This document shows positions 38,769-46,009 of a stretch of DNA of 64,000 nucleotides, piece by piece. Under the pieces are notes generated by a model. It searched no databases. It saw only the letters and a list, made by a program, of their open reading frames with translations, and was not told where the DNA came from. Position 1 is the stretch's first letter. Each line of letters opens with the position of its first letter. The translations under genes and the position numbers were made by a program. This DNA comes from Luteolibacter ambystomatis (GTDB lineage: Bacteria > Verrucomicrobiota > Verrucomicrobiia > Verrucomicrobiales > Akkermansiaceae), in NCBI RefSeq assembly GCF_018137965.1, contig NZ_CP073100.1, positions 5,095,754 through 5,159,753 on the forward strand, written 5' to 3'.

Positions 38769-41700
38769 ACGACGATGCCATCCACATTCTGGAGCGGAAC
38801 CTGATGATCCTCGCCTCGGCGGGTTCGGGAAAAACCTTCCAGCTTGCGAACCGTGTGATCGGCCTGGTGGGTGCGAGGGGGGCTTCTCCGGAAAAGATCG
38901 TCGCGCTGACCTTCACTCGGAAAGCGGCGGGTGAGTTCGCGGATTCGGTGCTTTCGCGTCTCGCCGGATGCGCCAGCGATCCGGTGAAGGCGGCGGAGTT
39001 GTGCGCACAGATTGGAGAAAGCTTCGAGGTCGGGCCGGTGCTGGCAAAGGTGGTGCGTGCCTTGCCACGCTTCCAGCTCGGCACGATGGACGGCTTCTTC
39101 GCGCGGATTGTACGAGGTTTCCAGTATGAACTCGGACTTACCGGCGGCACCTTCGAACTGATCGAAGGTCCGCGCTTGGAGGCGGCGATGGCGGACATCC
39201 TCTCGGCGGTGCTGGGGGGCGCGCTGGATGATGGCAGCGCGGAGGAATTCCTGCATGCCTTCCGCCGTGCCACGCTGGGCAAGGAAGGGCAGGGCGTGCT
39301 GCGGGACGTGGAGAAATTCCTCGGTTCCTGGCACGGCTGGTGGAAGTCCGGTACCGTGGCTTCCGGCTGGGGCGGGGGACATCTTTTCACCGGTCTGCCG
39401 GAGGTGGATCTGTGGGAGACGGAGAAGATGGGATTGCTTGGAGCACTGCGCCGCGGCGAGTCGAACGATGCGGTGCTGAAGTTGATCGACCACTTCGAAT
39501 TGCATACCGTGGGCAGCGGACGCGTGGCAAAAGCGGGTACGTTGTTCGAGCGTCTGCTGGAGGCTGTGCCGGCAAGCGGTGAAATGGAGCTGGCCTACAA
39601 CCGCAAGGTGATCCGCTTTTCGCTCGCGGTCTCGGACCAATGGCGGGATGTGGTCCGGCTGTTGGCCGCGTGCGAGCTTTCCGCGTCCGTCGCCCGCACC
39701 CGCGCCGTGGCGGATTTGGTGGCGCGGCTGGACGGTGAGTGTGAGCGCCGTTTGCGGAACCGCGGGCTGCTGGGTTTCGATGACGTGAAGGTGCTGATGG
39801 GGCGCTGGGCCGGGGATGAGGAAGCGCGTGGCCGCCGTGAAGCCGTCGATTTCCGTCTCGATGCCCGCTATGATCATTGGCTGCTGGATGAGTTCCAGGA
39901 TACGAGCGTGGCGGAGTGGCTGGGCATCGTGCCGTTGCTCGATGAGGCCGCGACCAATGATGACGGTACGTTGTTCGTCGTGGGTGACCGCAAGCAGGCG
40001 ATCTACGGCTGGCGGGGTGGCGAGGTGGCACTCTTCGATGAAGTGGAGCGCCGCTACCGCCAGTATGATTTGCAAACCCGTCCGATGCCGAAGTCGTGGC
40101 GTTCCTGTCCGGCGGTGCTGGATCTGGTCAATGCGGTCTGCGGCCACAAAGCGGTGATCGGCTCGCTCTTCGGAGAGGAGATGATCCGGCGCTGGGTGTG
40201 GGAGGATCATGATTCCGCGAAGCCCGGCCTCGGGGGTTGCGCGACGGTGGAGGTGGTGGCGAAGGAGGACCGCGATGAGCGTCTGGTGGAACTGCTGCAT
40301 GAGATCGGCATCGGAGAACGCGCGCTGACCTGCGGAGTGCTGGTACGGACGAACTCGCAGGTGCGGGAGATCGCCACCTTGTTGCGCGAGCACGGCTTCG
40401 ATGTGATCGAGGAAGGTCGCCGCCATCCGGTGGAGGACAATGCGGTGGGTGTCGTGCTTTTCCATTTGATGCGTTGGCTGGCGGACCCGGCGGATGCATT
40501 CGCCGAGGAGGTTGTGCGGATGTCACCGCTGTGGAGCGTGGTATCCGCCCGTTTTCCGGAGGACTGGTATATGGTGTGGGAAGGGCTTCTCAAAGAGGCT
40601 CGTACCGATGGCTTTGCCGCAATGGCGGGGAAGGTGGTCGAGCCGCTGTGGGATGGGCTTTCGGAATTTTCACGCCGCCGTGCGGGGGACGTGATCGGCG
40701 CTCTGGCGGAGTTCGATGCGGGTGGAGCGGCCACGGCCCGTGAGGCCGCGCGTTGGCTTGCGGATCTGGAAATCGCCCAAGCGCCCGGCGTGGCGGCAGT
40801 GCAGGTGATGACGATCCACAAATCGAAGGGGCTCGGCTTTGACGTGGTGGTACTGCCGGAGCTCGAGGACGGACAGGTGCCGGATCGCGGCAACTTCGAT
40901 GTGGCGCGCGGCATCCATGCCGGGAAGAGCTGGTTGCTGGAGCCGCCCGCGCGCTGGGTGCGTGGGCTGGTGCCTGCGCTTGCCGCCGCCGAGGAGGCGT
41001 GGGCGGATGACCAACGCTATGAAATGCTCTGCACGGTCTATGTGGCGCTCACGCGGGCGAAACGCGGCCTGCACGTGCTGCTGCCGCAGGTGCCGAAGAG
41101 CCGGAAGGACGCGGACGATTGGGCTTCGCCGGCGAATTGGATCGCCCGGGCCGTGGGCACGGATTTTCAGGCTGGCGATCCGAGGTGGTTCGAGTCCATC
41201 CCTCCCCGGGAAATCAAACCGACTCCCACCATGCCGGATCTCGGTCCTGGGGTGGCGCGCCGTGCCCGGCTCAAGCCATCGGGCGGCGGGGTGGCGGCTT
41301 CCCAGGAAGGGCTGCGGTTTGGGACCAGCGTCCACGCCGCCTTCGAGCGGGTCGGATGGCTGGACGAGGGTCGACCGGTGCTGCCGGATGACGAGGGCGG
41401 TCGTCTGGTGAACCGTTTGATCGGGTTGTCCAAGCTGTCGCGGTGGTTCGAGCGGAAGGGCCGGAACGTGGAACTGTTCCGGGAGCAGCCATTGGAGGCG
41501 ATCGTGAACGGGGCTTGGATGAGTGGGGTCATCGACCGCCTCCATCTCGTCCGGGACGATCTGGGGATGGTGGCTGAATTGGAAGTCTTTGATTTCAAGA
41601 CGGATCGCGTGGATTCGGCCGCGGAATTGCTGGAGCGCCACGCGGCCCAGATGGACGCCTACCGAAGCGCCTTGCAGCGGGCCTACGGAGGGGCCATGAT

Positions 41701-41773
41701 CCGATGTGTCCTGATTTCCTCCCATTTGGAAATGGCGGTGGAAGTTCAGGATTCCGGGCAATCGGTAAATTAG
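38765..41773 (+). CDS. AddA-like UvrD-type helicase/nuclease
   Basis: About 1002 residues. The GTG at 38765 overlaps the AddB stop and has GGAAGG about nine bases upstream; a GTG at 38747 is the alternative. Helicase motifs are all present: Walker A ASAGSGKTFQL, motif Ia LTFTRKAAGEF, motif II LLDEFQDTSVAEW, motif III VGDRKQAIYGWRGGE, motif V TIHKSKGLGFDVVVL and motif VI YVALTRAKRGLHVLLP. The C-terminus is a PD-(D/E)XK nuclease (SGVIDRLHLVRDD, ELEVFDFKTDR, AAQMDAYRSAL). It forms the motor and one nuclease of an AddAB-type enzyme for recombinational repair. Coupled to the preceding gene. Confidence 0.93.
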   Translation: MNDDAIHILERNLMILASAGSGKTFQLANRVIGLVGARGASPEKIVALTFTRKAAGEFADSVLSRLAGCASDPVKAAELCAQIGESFEVGPVLAKVVRALPRFQLGTMDGFFARIVRGFQYELGLTGGTFELIEGPRLEAAMADILSAVLGGALDDGSAEEFLHAFRRATLGKEGQGVLRDVEKFLGSWHGWWKSGTVASGWGGGHLFTGLPEVDLWETEKMGLLGALRRGESNDAVLKLIDHFELHTVGSGRVAKAGTLFERLLEAVPASGEMELAYNRKVIRFSLAVSDQWRDVVRLLAACELSASVARTRAVADLVARLDGECERRLRNRGLLGFDDVKVLMGRWAGDEEARGRREAVDFRLDARYDHWLLDEFQDTSVAEWLGIVPLLDEAATNDDGTLFVVGDRKQAIYGWRGGEVALFDEVERRYRQYDLQTRPMPKSWRSCPAVLDLVNAVCGHKAVIGSLFGEEMIRRWVWEDHDSAKPGLGGCATVEVVAKEDRDERLVELLHEIGIGERALTCGVLVRTNSQVREIATLLREHGFDVIEEGRRHPVEDNAVGVVLFHLMRWLADPADAFAEEVVRMSPLWSVVSARFPEDWYMVWEGLLKEARTDGFAAMAGKVVEPLWDGLSEFSRRRAGDVIGALAEFDAGGAATAREAARWLADLEIAQAPGVAAVQVMTIHKSKGLGFDVVVLPELEDGQVPDRGNFDVARGIHAGKSWLLEPPARWVRGLVPALAAAEEAWADDQRYEMLCTVYVALTRAKRGLHVLLPQVPKSRKDADDWASPANWIARAVGTDFQAGDPRWFESIPPREIKPTPTMPDLGPGVARRARLKPSGGGVAASQEGLRFGTSVHAAFERVGWLDEGRPVLPDDEGGRLVNRLIGLSKLSRWFERKGRNVELFREQPLEAIVNGAWMSGVIDRLHLVRDDLGMVAELEVFDFKTDRVDSAAELLERHAAQMDAYRSALQRAYGGAMIRCVLISSHLEMAVEVQDSGQSVN

Positions 41774-41847
41774 ACATAGGATTTCCCTTGACCTATCGGC
41801 GTGGAGAGACAGACTCCGTGCCCCGCAATCCTTTTCCGACCACGACC

Positions 41848-42111
41848 ATGGCACGTATCTGCAGCATCCGAGGAACCCGCGTCCGCTCCGGTGGTAAAAT
41901 TCACCGTTCCGGTCTCGCGAAGAAAAAGGGCGGTATCGGCCGCCACGTCACCAAGGTCGTGAAGCGCACCGTTTCGCCGAACCTCCAGACCAAGCGCATC
42001 TGGGTTCCGGAACTCAACCGTTTCGTCCGCGTCAAGCTGAGCTGCCGTGCGCTCAAAACCGTCAACAAGAACGGTGCTTACGTGACTCTCAAGGCCGCCG
42101 GCCTCGTTTGA
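41848..42111 (+). CDS. rpmB: 50S ribosomal protein L28
   Basis: 87 residues from ATG 41848, beginning MARICSIRGTRVRSGGKIHR, with SPNLQTKRIWVPELNRFVRV and SCRALKTVNKNGAYVTLKAA, the standard L28 core. The N-terminal extension of the open frame is not conserved. It is a component of the large ribosomal subunit. A clear intrinsic terminator lies 42 bases downstream, and the mobile element starts 168 bases downstream. Confidence 0.96.
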   Translation: MARICSIRGTRVRSGGKIHRSGLAKKKGGIGRHVTKVVKRTVSPNLQTKRIWVPELNRFVRVKLSCRALKTVNKNGAYVTLKAAGLV

Positions 42112-42152
42112 TCCATTTTCCCATCTTCCACGTCGAGGTTTCATGACGTAAG

Positions 42153-42185
42153 CGGCCCGGAGGAAACTCCGGGCCGTTTCCTTTT
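42153..42185 (+). terminator. Intrinsic terminator of rpmB
   Basis: CGGCCCGGAG (42153-42162) pairs perfectly with CTCCGGGCCG (42167-42176) around a GAAA tetraloop, followed by TTTCCTTTT. Confidence 0.9.
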
Positions 42186-42278
42186 GTACGTGGCGGTAAT
42201 GGAGCGCAGCGACATGGACCGGCTGGTTATTTCACTACTCGGTCAGTTTTCAACCGCGTTGCTTTTGCTCCTTGAGCA

Positions 42279-42327
42279 GATAGTGTCCTAATTTGAATGA
42301 ATCCTTACTGAGCAAGTAAGGATTCGT
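42279..42327 (+). repeat. Left terminal inverted repeat
   Basis: It begins GATAGTGTCCTAATTTGAA and contains an internal perfect hairpin GAATCCTTACT-gagca-AGTAAGGATTC (42299-42325). The right copy has the same stem with compensating changes. Confidence 0.8.
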
Positions 42328-42368
42328 GTGGATCTTTCAATCCCCTTGGGACATGCTTCACTGGAGGC

Positions 42369-42644
42369 ATGCCGGAAGCATCAGCGTCTAACGAATCTCG
42401 GTACGTCCTTGTCTCAGTTGTGAAACCAGAAGGGCTTTTACCCACCGAACCAAGAGCAGTGGCTTGGAAGAAGTTCTCAGGTGATATTTCCACGAATAAA
42501 AAGCTAGTTTCAGGAGACCGACGCCTTGCCGAAAACTGTTGGTTGCTCCAGCGAGATAGTGACATGCACGATCTAGTGGAGCTTCTAGTCCATCTTGCCA
42601 AAATTGGGATGAAGCCGACAATTCGGTTTCTTCGGAACGATTGA
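42369..42644 (+). CDS. Small unknown protein in the mobile element
   Basis: 91 residues (MPEASASNESRYVLVSVVKP, SGDRRLAENCWLLQRDSDMH, DLVELLVHLAKIGMKPTIRF). The composition looks like a folded globular protein with mixed hydrophobic and charged residues, and no family is recognised. A GGAGG precedes the ATG at only one base spacing, so the exact start is unsure. It starts 41 bases inside the left terminal repeat. The opposite strand is also open, so the coding strand is not certain. Confidence 0.5.
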   Translation: MPEASASNESRYVLVSVVKPEGLLPTEPRAVAWKKFSGDISTNKKLVSGDRRLAENCWLLQRDSDMHDLVELLVHLAKIGMKPTIRFLRND

Positions 42645-42669
42645 GGGTCATGCAGACATTTATTCCGGC

Positions 42670-42849
42670 TCACTTCCATCCAAAGTGGGCACTGAGCCGG
42701 TCTAGAGCTTCGTCGATCTCAGTCCGCTGGCTGCGCTTCTTGTCAGCCTCCCTCTGCCGCTCTGTCTGGCGGACGAACCCTGATTCTAGATCCGTACGCT
42801 CTCGGCTTCCCTTGTCTTTGGCGCTCTCCTCCATTTCCCCATTTATCAT
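42670..42849 (-). CDS. Small highly charged protein in the mobile element
   Basis: 59 residues, MINGEMEESAKDKGSRERTD to RLSAHFGWK, very rich in Lys, Arg, Glu and Asp with a helical, possibly coiled-coil pattern (RQTERQREADKKRSQRTEID). It ends 26 bases beyond the stop of the convergent 91-residue ORF and lies just downstream of a terminator serving the DUF1508 gene. No Shine-Dalgarno is obvious at 42849; an internal ATG (MEESAKDKG) preceded by GGGGAA could be used. Function unknown. It is supported only by composition and position. Confidence 0.4.
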   Translation of the reverse strand: MINGEMEESAKDKGSRERTDLESGFVRQTERQREADKKRSQRTEIDEALDRLSAHFGWK

Positions 42850-42862
42850 CTAACAGAGAGAA

Positions 42863-42897
42863 ATGGCGGGCTCCGAGGGGAGTCCGGAGCCCGCCAT
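42863..42897 (-). terminator. Intrinsic terminator hairpin downstream of DUF1508 gene
   Basis: ATGGCGGGCTCCG (42863-42875) pairs with CGGAGCCCGCCAT (42885-42897), a 13-bp perfect stem with a 9-nt loop. On the minus strand it comes 11 bases after the DUF1508 stop and is followed by ATTTCTCTCTGTT. Confidence 0.7.
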
Positions 42898-42908
42898 CTT
42901 GTAAACGC

Positions 42909-43073
42909 TTACCGTTCGTAAACGGGTGCGTTCTGAGATGCCTTCACGAGCGAGATCGCGTGAAGCGCGCTCGATTTGGCAGTGTAGCCTTCGCCGTTGG
43001 CAATGATCTCGTTGTTGCCACCTTTGAGGTGCCAATACCAGAGGCCTCCACGTTGGAACACTTCGTAGTACAT
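42909..43073 (-). CDS. DUF1508 (YegP-like) small protein
   Basis: 54 residues starting MYYEVFQRGGLWYWHLKGGN and continuing NEIIANGEGYTAKSSALHAI, then SLVKASQNAPVYER. This is the DUF1508 fold: Y/F-E-V-F-x-x-x-x-G-x-W/Y-W, L-K-x-x-N, then the SxxGYxxKxxAxxAIxxVK pattern. Known YegP-like proteins carry one or two such repeats; this has one. No ribosome site is obvious. Its start is 186 bases from the divergently transcribed transposase, across a cluster of GTTC/GAAC palindromes. Its role on a mobile element is unknown. Confidence 0.72.
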   Translation of the reverse strand: MYYEVFQRGGLWYWHLKGGNNEIIANGEGYTAKSSALHAISLVKASQNAPVYER

Positions 43074-43142
43074 GTTGCTTGGTCTGGTCGGGAGGTTGTG
43101 CCCGACACGTGCAGAATGCCTGATTTCGATAGCAGGTCAAGC

Positions 43143-43181
43143 GAACATGCATGTTCAAAAGACCATTTTGTTCTTTTGAAC
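43143..43181. promoter_or_regulatory. Cluster of GTTC/GAAC palindromes, candidate repressor operators
   Basis: GAACATGCATGTTC (43143-43156) is a perfect 14-base palindrome. GTTCAAAAGACC (43153-43164) overlaps it and matches 11 of 12 bases of the reverse complement of GTTCTTTTGAAC at 43170-43181. An exact copy of GTTCTTTTGAAC lies at 45387-45398, between the XRE gene and the membrane-protein/ImmA genes. The cluster sits between the divergent DUF1508 gene and the transposase. No convincing -10/-35 pair was found near it. Confidence 0.5.
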
Positions 43182-43258
43182 TCAAATCTTGGAAGCTTTC
43201 TCGAAAAAATCGGGTGTACTGCCATTTTGAAGCCGGTTATTTCCCTAGGTAGAGGACG

Positions 43259-44092
43259 ATGGCAAACCACCTTCCATTTAAGAAGAAAGTCTTGGCGGTC
43301 TCCATGCTCTGCGAGGGCAGCAGCATCCGGGGAGTAGAGAGGATCACAGGCGTTCACCGCGACACCGTGCTGCGGCTTGGACTCCGGGTCGGGATAGGCT
43401 GCAAGGCGATCCTCGACGAGAAGATGCGAGGCTTGGACTTGAGGAACATCCAAGTGGACGAGATGTGGGGCTTTGTGAAAGCCAAGAAGAAGACAGTGAA
43501 GGAGAAGGGGCTGGGTCCCGATGCAGGCGACGCCTGGCTCTGGGTCGCTCTGGACGCGGACACCAAGGTCGTTCCCTGCTTCCTCGTCGGAAAGAGAGAC
43601 CGAATTCACGCCAACCTGTTCATGAGGGACCTCGCCTCCCGGCTGACACCTCGTCCCCAGATTTCTTCAGACGCCCTCATAGCCTACAGAGACGCAGTGC
43701 GCCTCGCCTTTGGAAAGGAAGCCGACTACGGGACCATCGTGAAGACGTTCCCCCAAGGGAAACTCAGAGCCTCCCGGAACGGCACCGAGCCGGGAGAGAT
43801 GCGGATAGATAAGGCTGTGATCCAAGGGGAGCCTGACCCGGCGAAGATCTCCACGTCCTTCGTGGAGAAGCAGAACCACACGGTCCGGATGCACTGCCGG
43901 CGCCTCGCCCGTCTCACCAACGCCTACAGCAAGAGGAGAGAGAACCTCGATGCGGCGGTAGCCCTCCACTACGCGTACTACAATTTCTGCAAGACCCACT
44001 CGACCATCCGCTGTGCGCCTGCCATGGAAGCTGGTATCACAGACACCCACTGGTCGGTGGCAGACCTGCTTGAGATGACAGGAGAGAAATGA
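43259..44092 (+). CDS. IS1-like DDE transposase
   Basis: 277 residues. An N-terminal helix-turn-helix (LAVSMLCEGSSIRGVERITG, VHRDTVLRLG) precedes the catalytic core. Candidate DDE residues lie in NIQVDEMWGFVKAKKK (first Asp), ISSDALIAYRDAV (second Asp) and STSFVEKQNHTVRMHCRRLA (Glu), followed by ALHYAYYNFCKTHSTIRCAP and ITDTHWSVADLLEM. The family is the IS1-like group found across environmental bacteria. It has no N-terminal zinc ribbon. GAGG lies near the start at 43259. The stop overlaps the next ORF by ATGA. Together with the terminal repeats it makes the element a transposon; whether it is active is unknown. Confidence 0.9.
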   Translation: MANHLPFKKKVLAVSMLCEGSSIRGVERITGVHRDTVLRLGLRVGIGCKAILDEKMRGLDLRNIQVDEMWGFVKAKKKTVKEKGLGPDAGDAWLWVALDADTKVVPCFLVGKRDRIHANLFMRDLASRLTPRPQISSDALIAYRDAVRLAFGKEADYGTIVKTFPQGKLRASRNGTEPGEMRIDKAVIQGEPDPAKISTSFVEKQNHTVRMHCRRLARLTNAYSKRRENLDAAVALHYAYYNFCKTHSTIRCAPAMEAGITDTHWSVADLLEMTGEK

Positions 44093-44376
44093 GCGAATAC
44101 CTGAGCAATCTGAGAGAGGCCATCCGAGAGCTGCACGGGTGCGAGAGCACCCACGCGGGCACGTCTCGCGTCGTCGAGTACTTCGGGGAACAGAAGGTCT
44201 GGGAGGGAGACGTGGAGACGTTCTCCCTCTCCGGTCACCCAAAAGCGGAGGAGGCCTTCGCCTGGGCTTTCGACAACGGAGAGGAGCCGCAGTACGTCGC
44301 CGTCCTGAAGCTCCCGCCGGTGAAGGACCCGTCCGACGCCGTTAGGGCGTCGATCGCCTCCGGGGCGTTCTACTAG
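44089..44376 (+). CDS. Small protein coupled to the IS1-like transposase
   Basis: 95 residues (MSEYLSNLREAIRELHGCES, VVEYFGEQKVWEGDVETFSL, PKAEEAFAWAFDNGEEPQYV, AVLKLPPVKDPSDAVRASIA). The start overlaps the transposase stop (ATGA), indicating translational coupling. I recall, without being able to check here, that similar small ORFs follow this transposase type elsewhere, so it may be an accessory or regulator of transposition. No family motif can be named from the sequence itself. It is convergent with the DUF4352 gene 13 bases away. Confidence 0.78.
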   Translation: MSEYLSNLREAIRELHGCESTHAGTSRVVEYFGEQKVWEGDVETFSLSGHPKAEEAFAWAFDNGEEPQYVAVLKLPPVKDPSDAVRASIASGAFY

Positions 44377-44389
44377 GGCGAATGCTCTC

Positions 44390-44977
44390 CTAGAAGCCGA
44401 GCTTCACGGCTTTATCGTCTCCGCCGAAACCGAGCTTTCGGGTCATGAAGACGAATCCAGAGGCGTCTGAGGGCACCTCGTAGAGCGCAGAGAAGCTCTT
44501 CGACATGCCCGAGGTGAGCTGCTCCAGAGTCAGCGTGTTCTCTCCGTCCTCAAGGTAGAGGGAAGCTCCGTCGAGGTGCTCGAACTCTCTGCCCTTGGAG
44601 TCTCTGAGCTTCGGCGTGTCGAGAATTCGCTCCTCTCGGTTCTTGGTGTTCGTGATCTTGTAGCGGACGTAGAGGAACTTCCCGTCCGTGCGCTTGGTCT
44701 CTGCGAGCATGTTCGTCCCTTTGAGGACGCTACCGAGGGACTTGGCTTCCAGCACCTGCCACTGGGAGTCGTCCTCAAAGGTCACGGTATCTCCGATCTG
44801 GAACGTCTCGACCGGACGCTCGGTCTTGTTCTTGCCGGAAGCGCCGACCAGAGCGGCTAGGAGGGCACAGCCTCCAATTGCCGCTACGGCACCGAGACCG
44901 GTGACGATCAGGAAAACCTTGAGGCATCCGGGTTTGGACTTCTGGACGGGAGGCTGGGAGAGAGGCGGAGGATTCAT
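44390..44977 (-). CDS. DUF4352-like membrane-anchored protein
   Basis: 195 residues. A Pro-rich N-terminus (MNPPPLSQPPVQKSKPGC) is followed by one membrane segment at about 19-45 (LKVFLIVTGLGAVAAIGGCA, LLAALVG). The exterior domain has the beta-sandwich pattern of DUF4352/telomeric-repeat-like immunoprotective extracellular families: ETFQIGDTVTFEDDSQWQVL, GKFLYVRYKITNTKNREERI, LRDSKGREFEH and SFSALYEVPSDASGFVFMTR. Such proteins occur in mobile elements and prophages. Function here is not known; it might be a cargo surface or superinfection protein. Confidence 0.78.
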   Translation of the reverse strand: MNPPPLSQPPVQKSKPGCLKVFLIVTGLGAVAAIGGCALLAALVGASGKNKTERPVETFQIGDTVTFEDDSQWQVLEAKSLGSVLKGTNMLAETKRTDGKFLYVRYKITNTKNREERILDTPKLRDSKGREFEHLDGASLYLEDGENTLTLEQLTSGMSKSFSALYEVPSDASGFVFMTRKLGFGGDDKAVKLGF

Positions 44978-45111
44978 ATCTGTCTGTTTTCAAGCACTTT
45001 GTGTTCTAACAGGGCGCTCAAAATTCCAAACAGGAGAGGGGCTAAAAGGGAAGGAGAAATTCTAGAACTCTAGAGCTTACTCCGCAGAAGGGCGTAGAAG
45101 AGGCTCGGCGG

Positions 45112-45357
45112 GTGATACCCGTAGAAGAAATTACCGCCACGTGCCGCGCCGTCGCAGCAGTCCTTCGAAAGAGGAGAGAAAGCCTCGGGCTCACGAAGAC
45201 CGCCGTCGCTCAGAGGGCTGGGATCAACAACCAGACGGTGACCTTCATTGAGGACTGCGTGAACATCCCCACGATCCACACCCTCCTGCGCTTCTGCTGG
45301 GCTCTCGACACGACGCCGGAGGCGGTCTTCAAAGAAGCCAAGAAGACAATAAAGTAG
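45112..45357 (+). CDS. XRE-family HTH repressor
   Basis: 81 residues from a GTG start at 45112 with GAGG about nine bases upstream. It is a single HTH_3 domain: AVAAVLRKRRESLGLTKTAV, AQRAGINNQTVTFIEDCVNI, PTIHTLLRFCWALDTTPEAV. The length is short compared with ImmR or DdrO-type repressors (about 125-130 residues), which have a C-terminal dimer domain. It lies upstream of the membrane-protein and ImmA genes, with the GTTCTTTTGAAC palindrome between. It is the best candidate for binding the GTTC/GAAC sites, by position only. Confidence 0.88.
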   Translation: MIPVEEITATCRAVAAVLRKRRESLGLTKTAVAQRAGINNQTVTFIEDCVNIPTIHTLLRFCWALDTTPEAVFKEAKKTIK

Positions 45358-45386
45358 GGCTTGTTGGAAAATTCCCGAAATTTGTA

Positions 45387-45398
45387 GTTCTTTTGAAC
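45387..45398. promoter_or_regulatory. GTTCTTTTGAAC palindrome upstream of membrane/ImmA genes
   Basis: Exact copy of the 43170-43181 site, 55 bases before the 45453 start. The outer GTTC/GAAC arms are dyad-symmetric around TTTT. It could regulate the 45453-46522 pair. Confidence 0.45.
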
Positions 45399-45452
45399 AC
45401 TGAATTGTTTTAGCTTCCGCTCAGATGAACCTGTTGGTAGCACCACTACGGA

Positions 45453-46004
45453 ATGTTTTCCTCCCTAGTCATTCTCTCGCTCTTTTTAGCAGCGGATCTC
45501 CCAAACGAGCCGCCGACCGGACAGCCGCCGCCATCGAAGATTGTTGCCGATGCTAATTCCGATGCGTCCAGCAAGCCTCCATTAGCGAAGAAAGAGCCCG
45601 ACCCTATTGCTTCAGAAGCTTCTATGCAAGTGCTGGAGATCGCGTCCAAGAACGTCGATATGTCGTCGTCTTTGGTCTCCATGGCTGCTTATGTCTTAGG
45701 AGCACTGGGAATTGTTTTGGCTGTAGCAACTTTGCTTATTCAGGTGATCGGAGCTACTTCGAGAAAACGGGCAGTTGATGCTGCCATCAAACGAACTCTC
45801 GACGGCTTAGCTACTAATACCGACTTTGCCGAATTAGTTTTGCAGGAAATCATTCAAAAACAGAAGCTTAAGGATTATATCTTCAAACAAATCGATGAGG
45901 CAGTCAGGCAAACCGCGGAAACGATTTTAACGAAAGAATACTTTGAGGCGCGAAGCCGCGAGCTAGGGGTGAAATGGAACGAACTGAACAACCATAAATC
46001 CTAA
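45453..46004 (+). CDS. Single-pass membrane protein upstream of ImmA-like gene
   Basis: 183 residues. An N-terminal signal-like segment (FSSLVILSLFLAADLP) is followed by a Pro/Ala-rich linker (LPNEPPTGQPPPSKIVADAN), a helix, and one membrane span at about 75-97 (SMAAYVLGALGIVLAVATLL). The C-terminal ~80 residues are predicted soluble helices (AIKRTLDGLATNTDFAELVL, KDYIFKQIDEAVRQTAETIL). No family is recognised. It is 5 bases upstream of the ImmA-like gene, so likely in one operon. The region is A/T-richer than the host genes. Confidence 0.75.
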   Translation: MFSSLVILSLFLAADLPNEPPTGQPPPSKIVADANSDASSKPPLAKKEPDPIASEASMQVLEIASKNVDMSSSLVSMAAYVLGALGIVLAVATLLIQVIGATSRKRAVDAAIKRTLDGLATNTDFAELVLQEIIQKQKLKDYIFKQIDEAVRQTAETILTKEYFEARSRELGVKWNELNNHKS

Positions 46005-46009
46005 AAATC

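Noticed and set aside
36795..40465. Long minus-strand open frames opposite the AddB/AddA genes
   Set aside because: High-GC shadows of clearly coding genes; no recognisable domains.
41774..41847. TTGACC upstream of rpmB as a sigma-70 promoter
   Set aside because: No acceptable -10 at 16-18 bases downstream.
42641..42853. Plus-strand open frame overlapping the 59-residue minus-strand gene
   Set aside because: Ser/Arg-rich and without family features; the minus strand is the better candidate.
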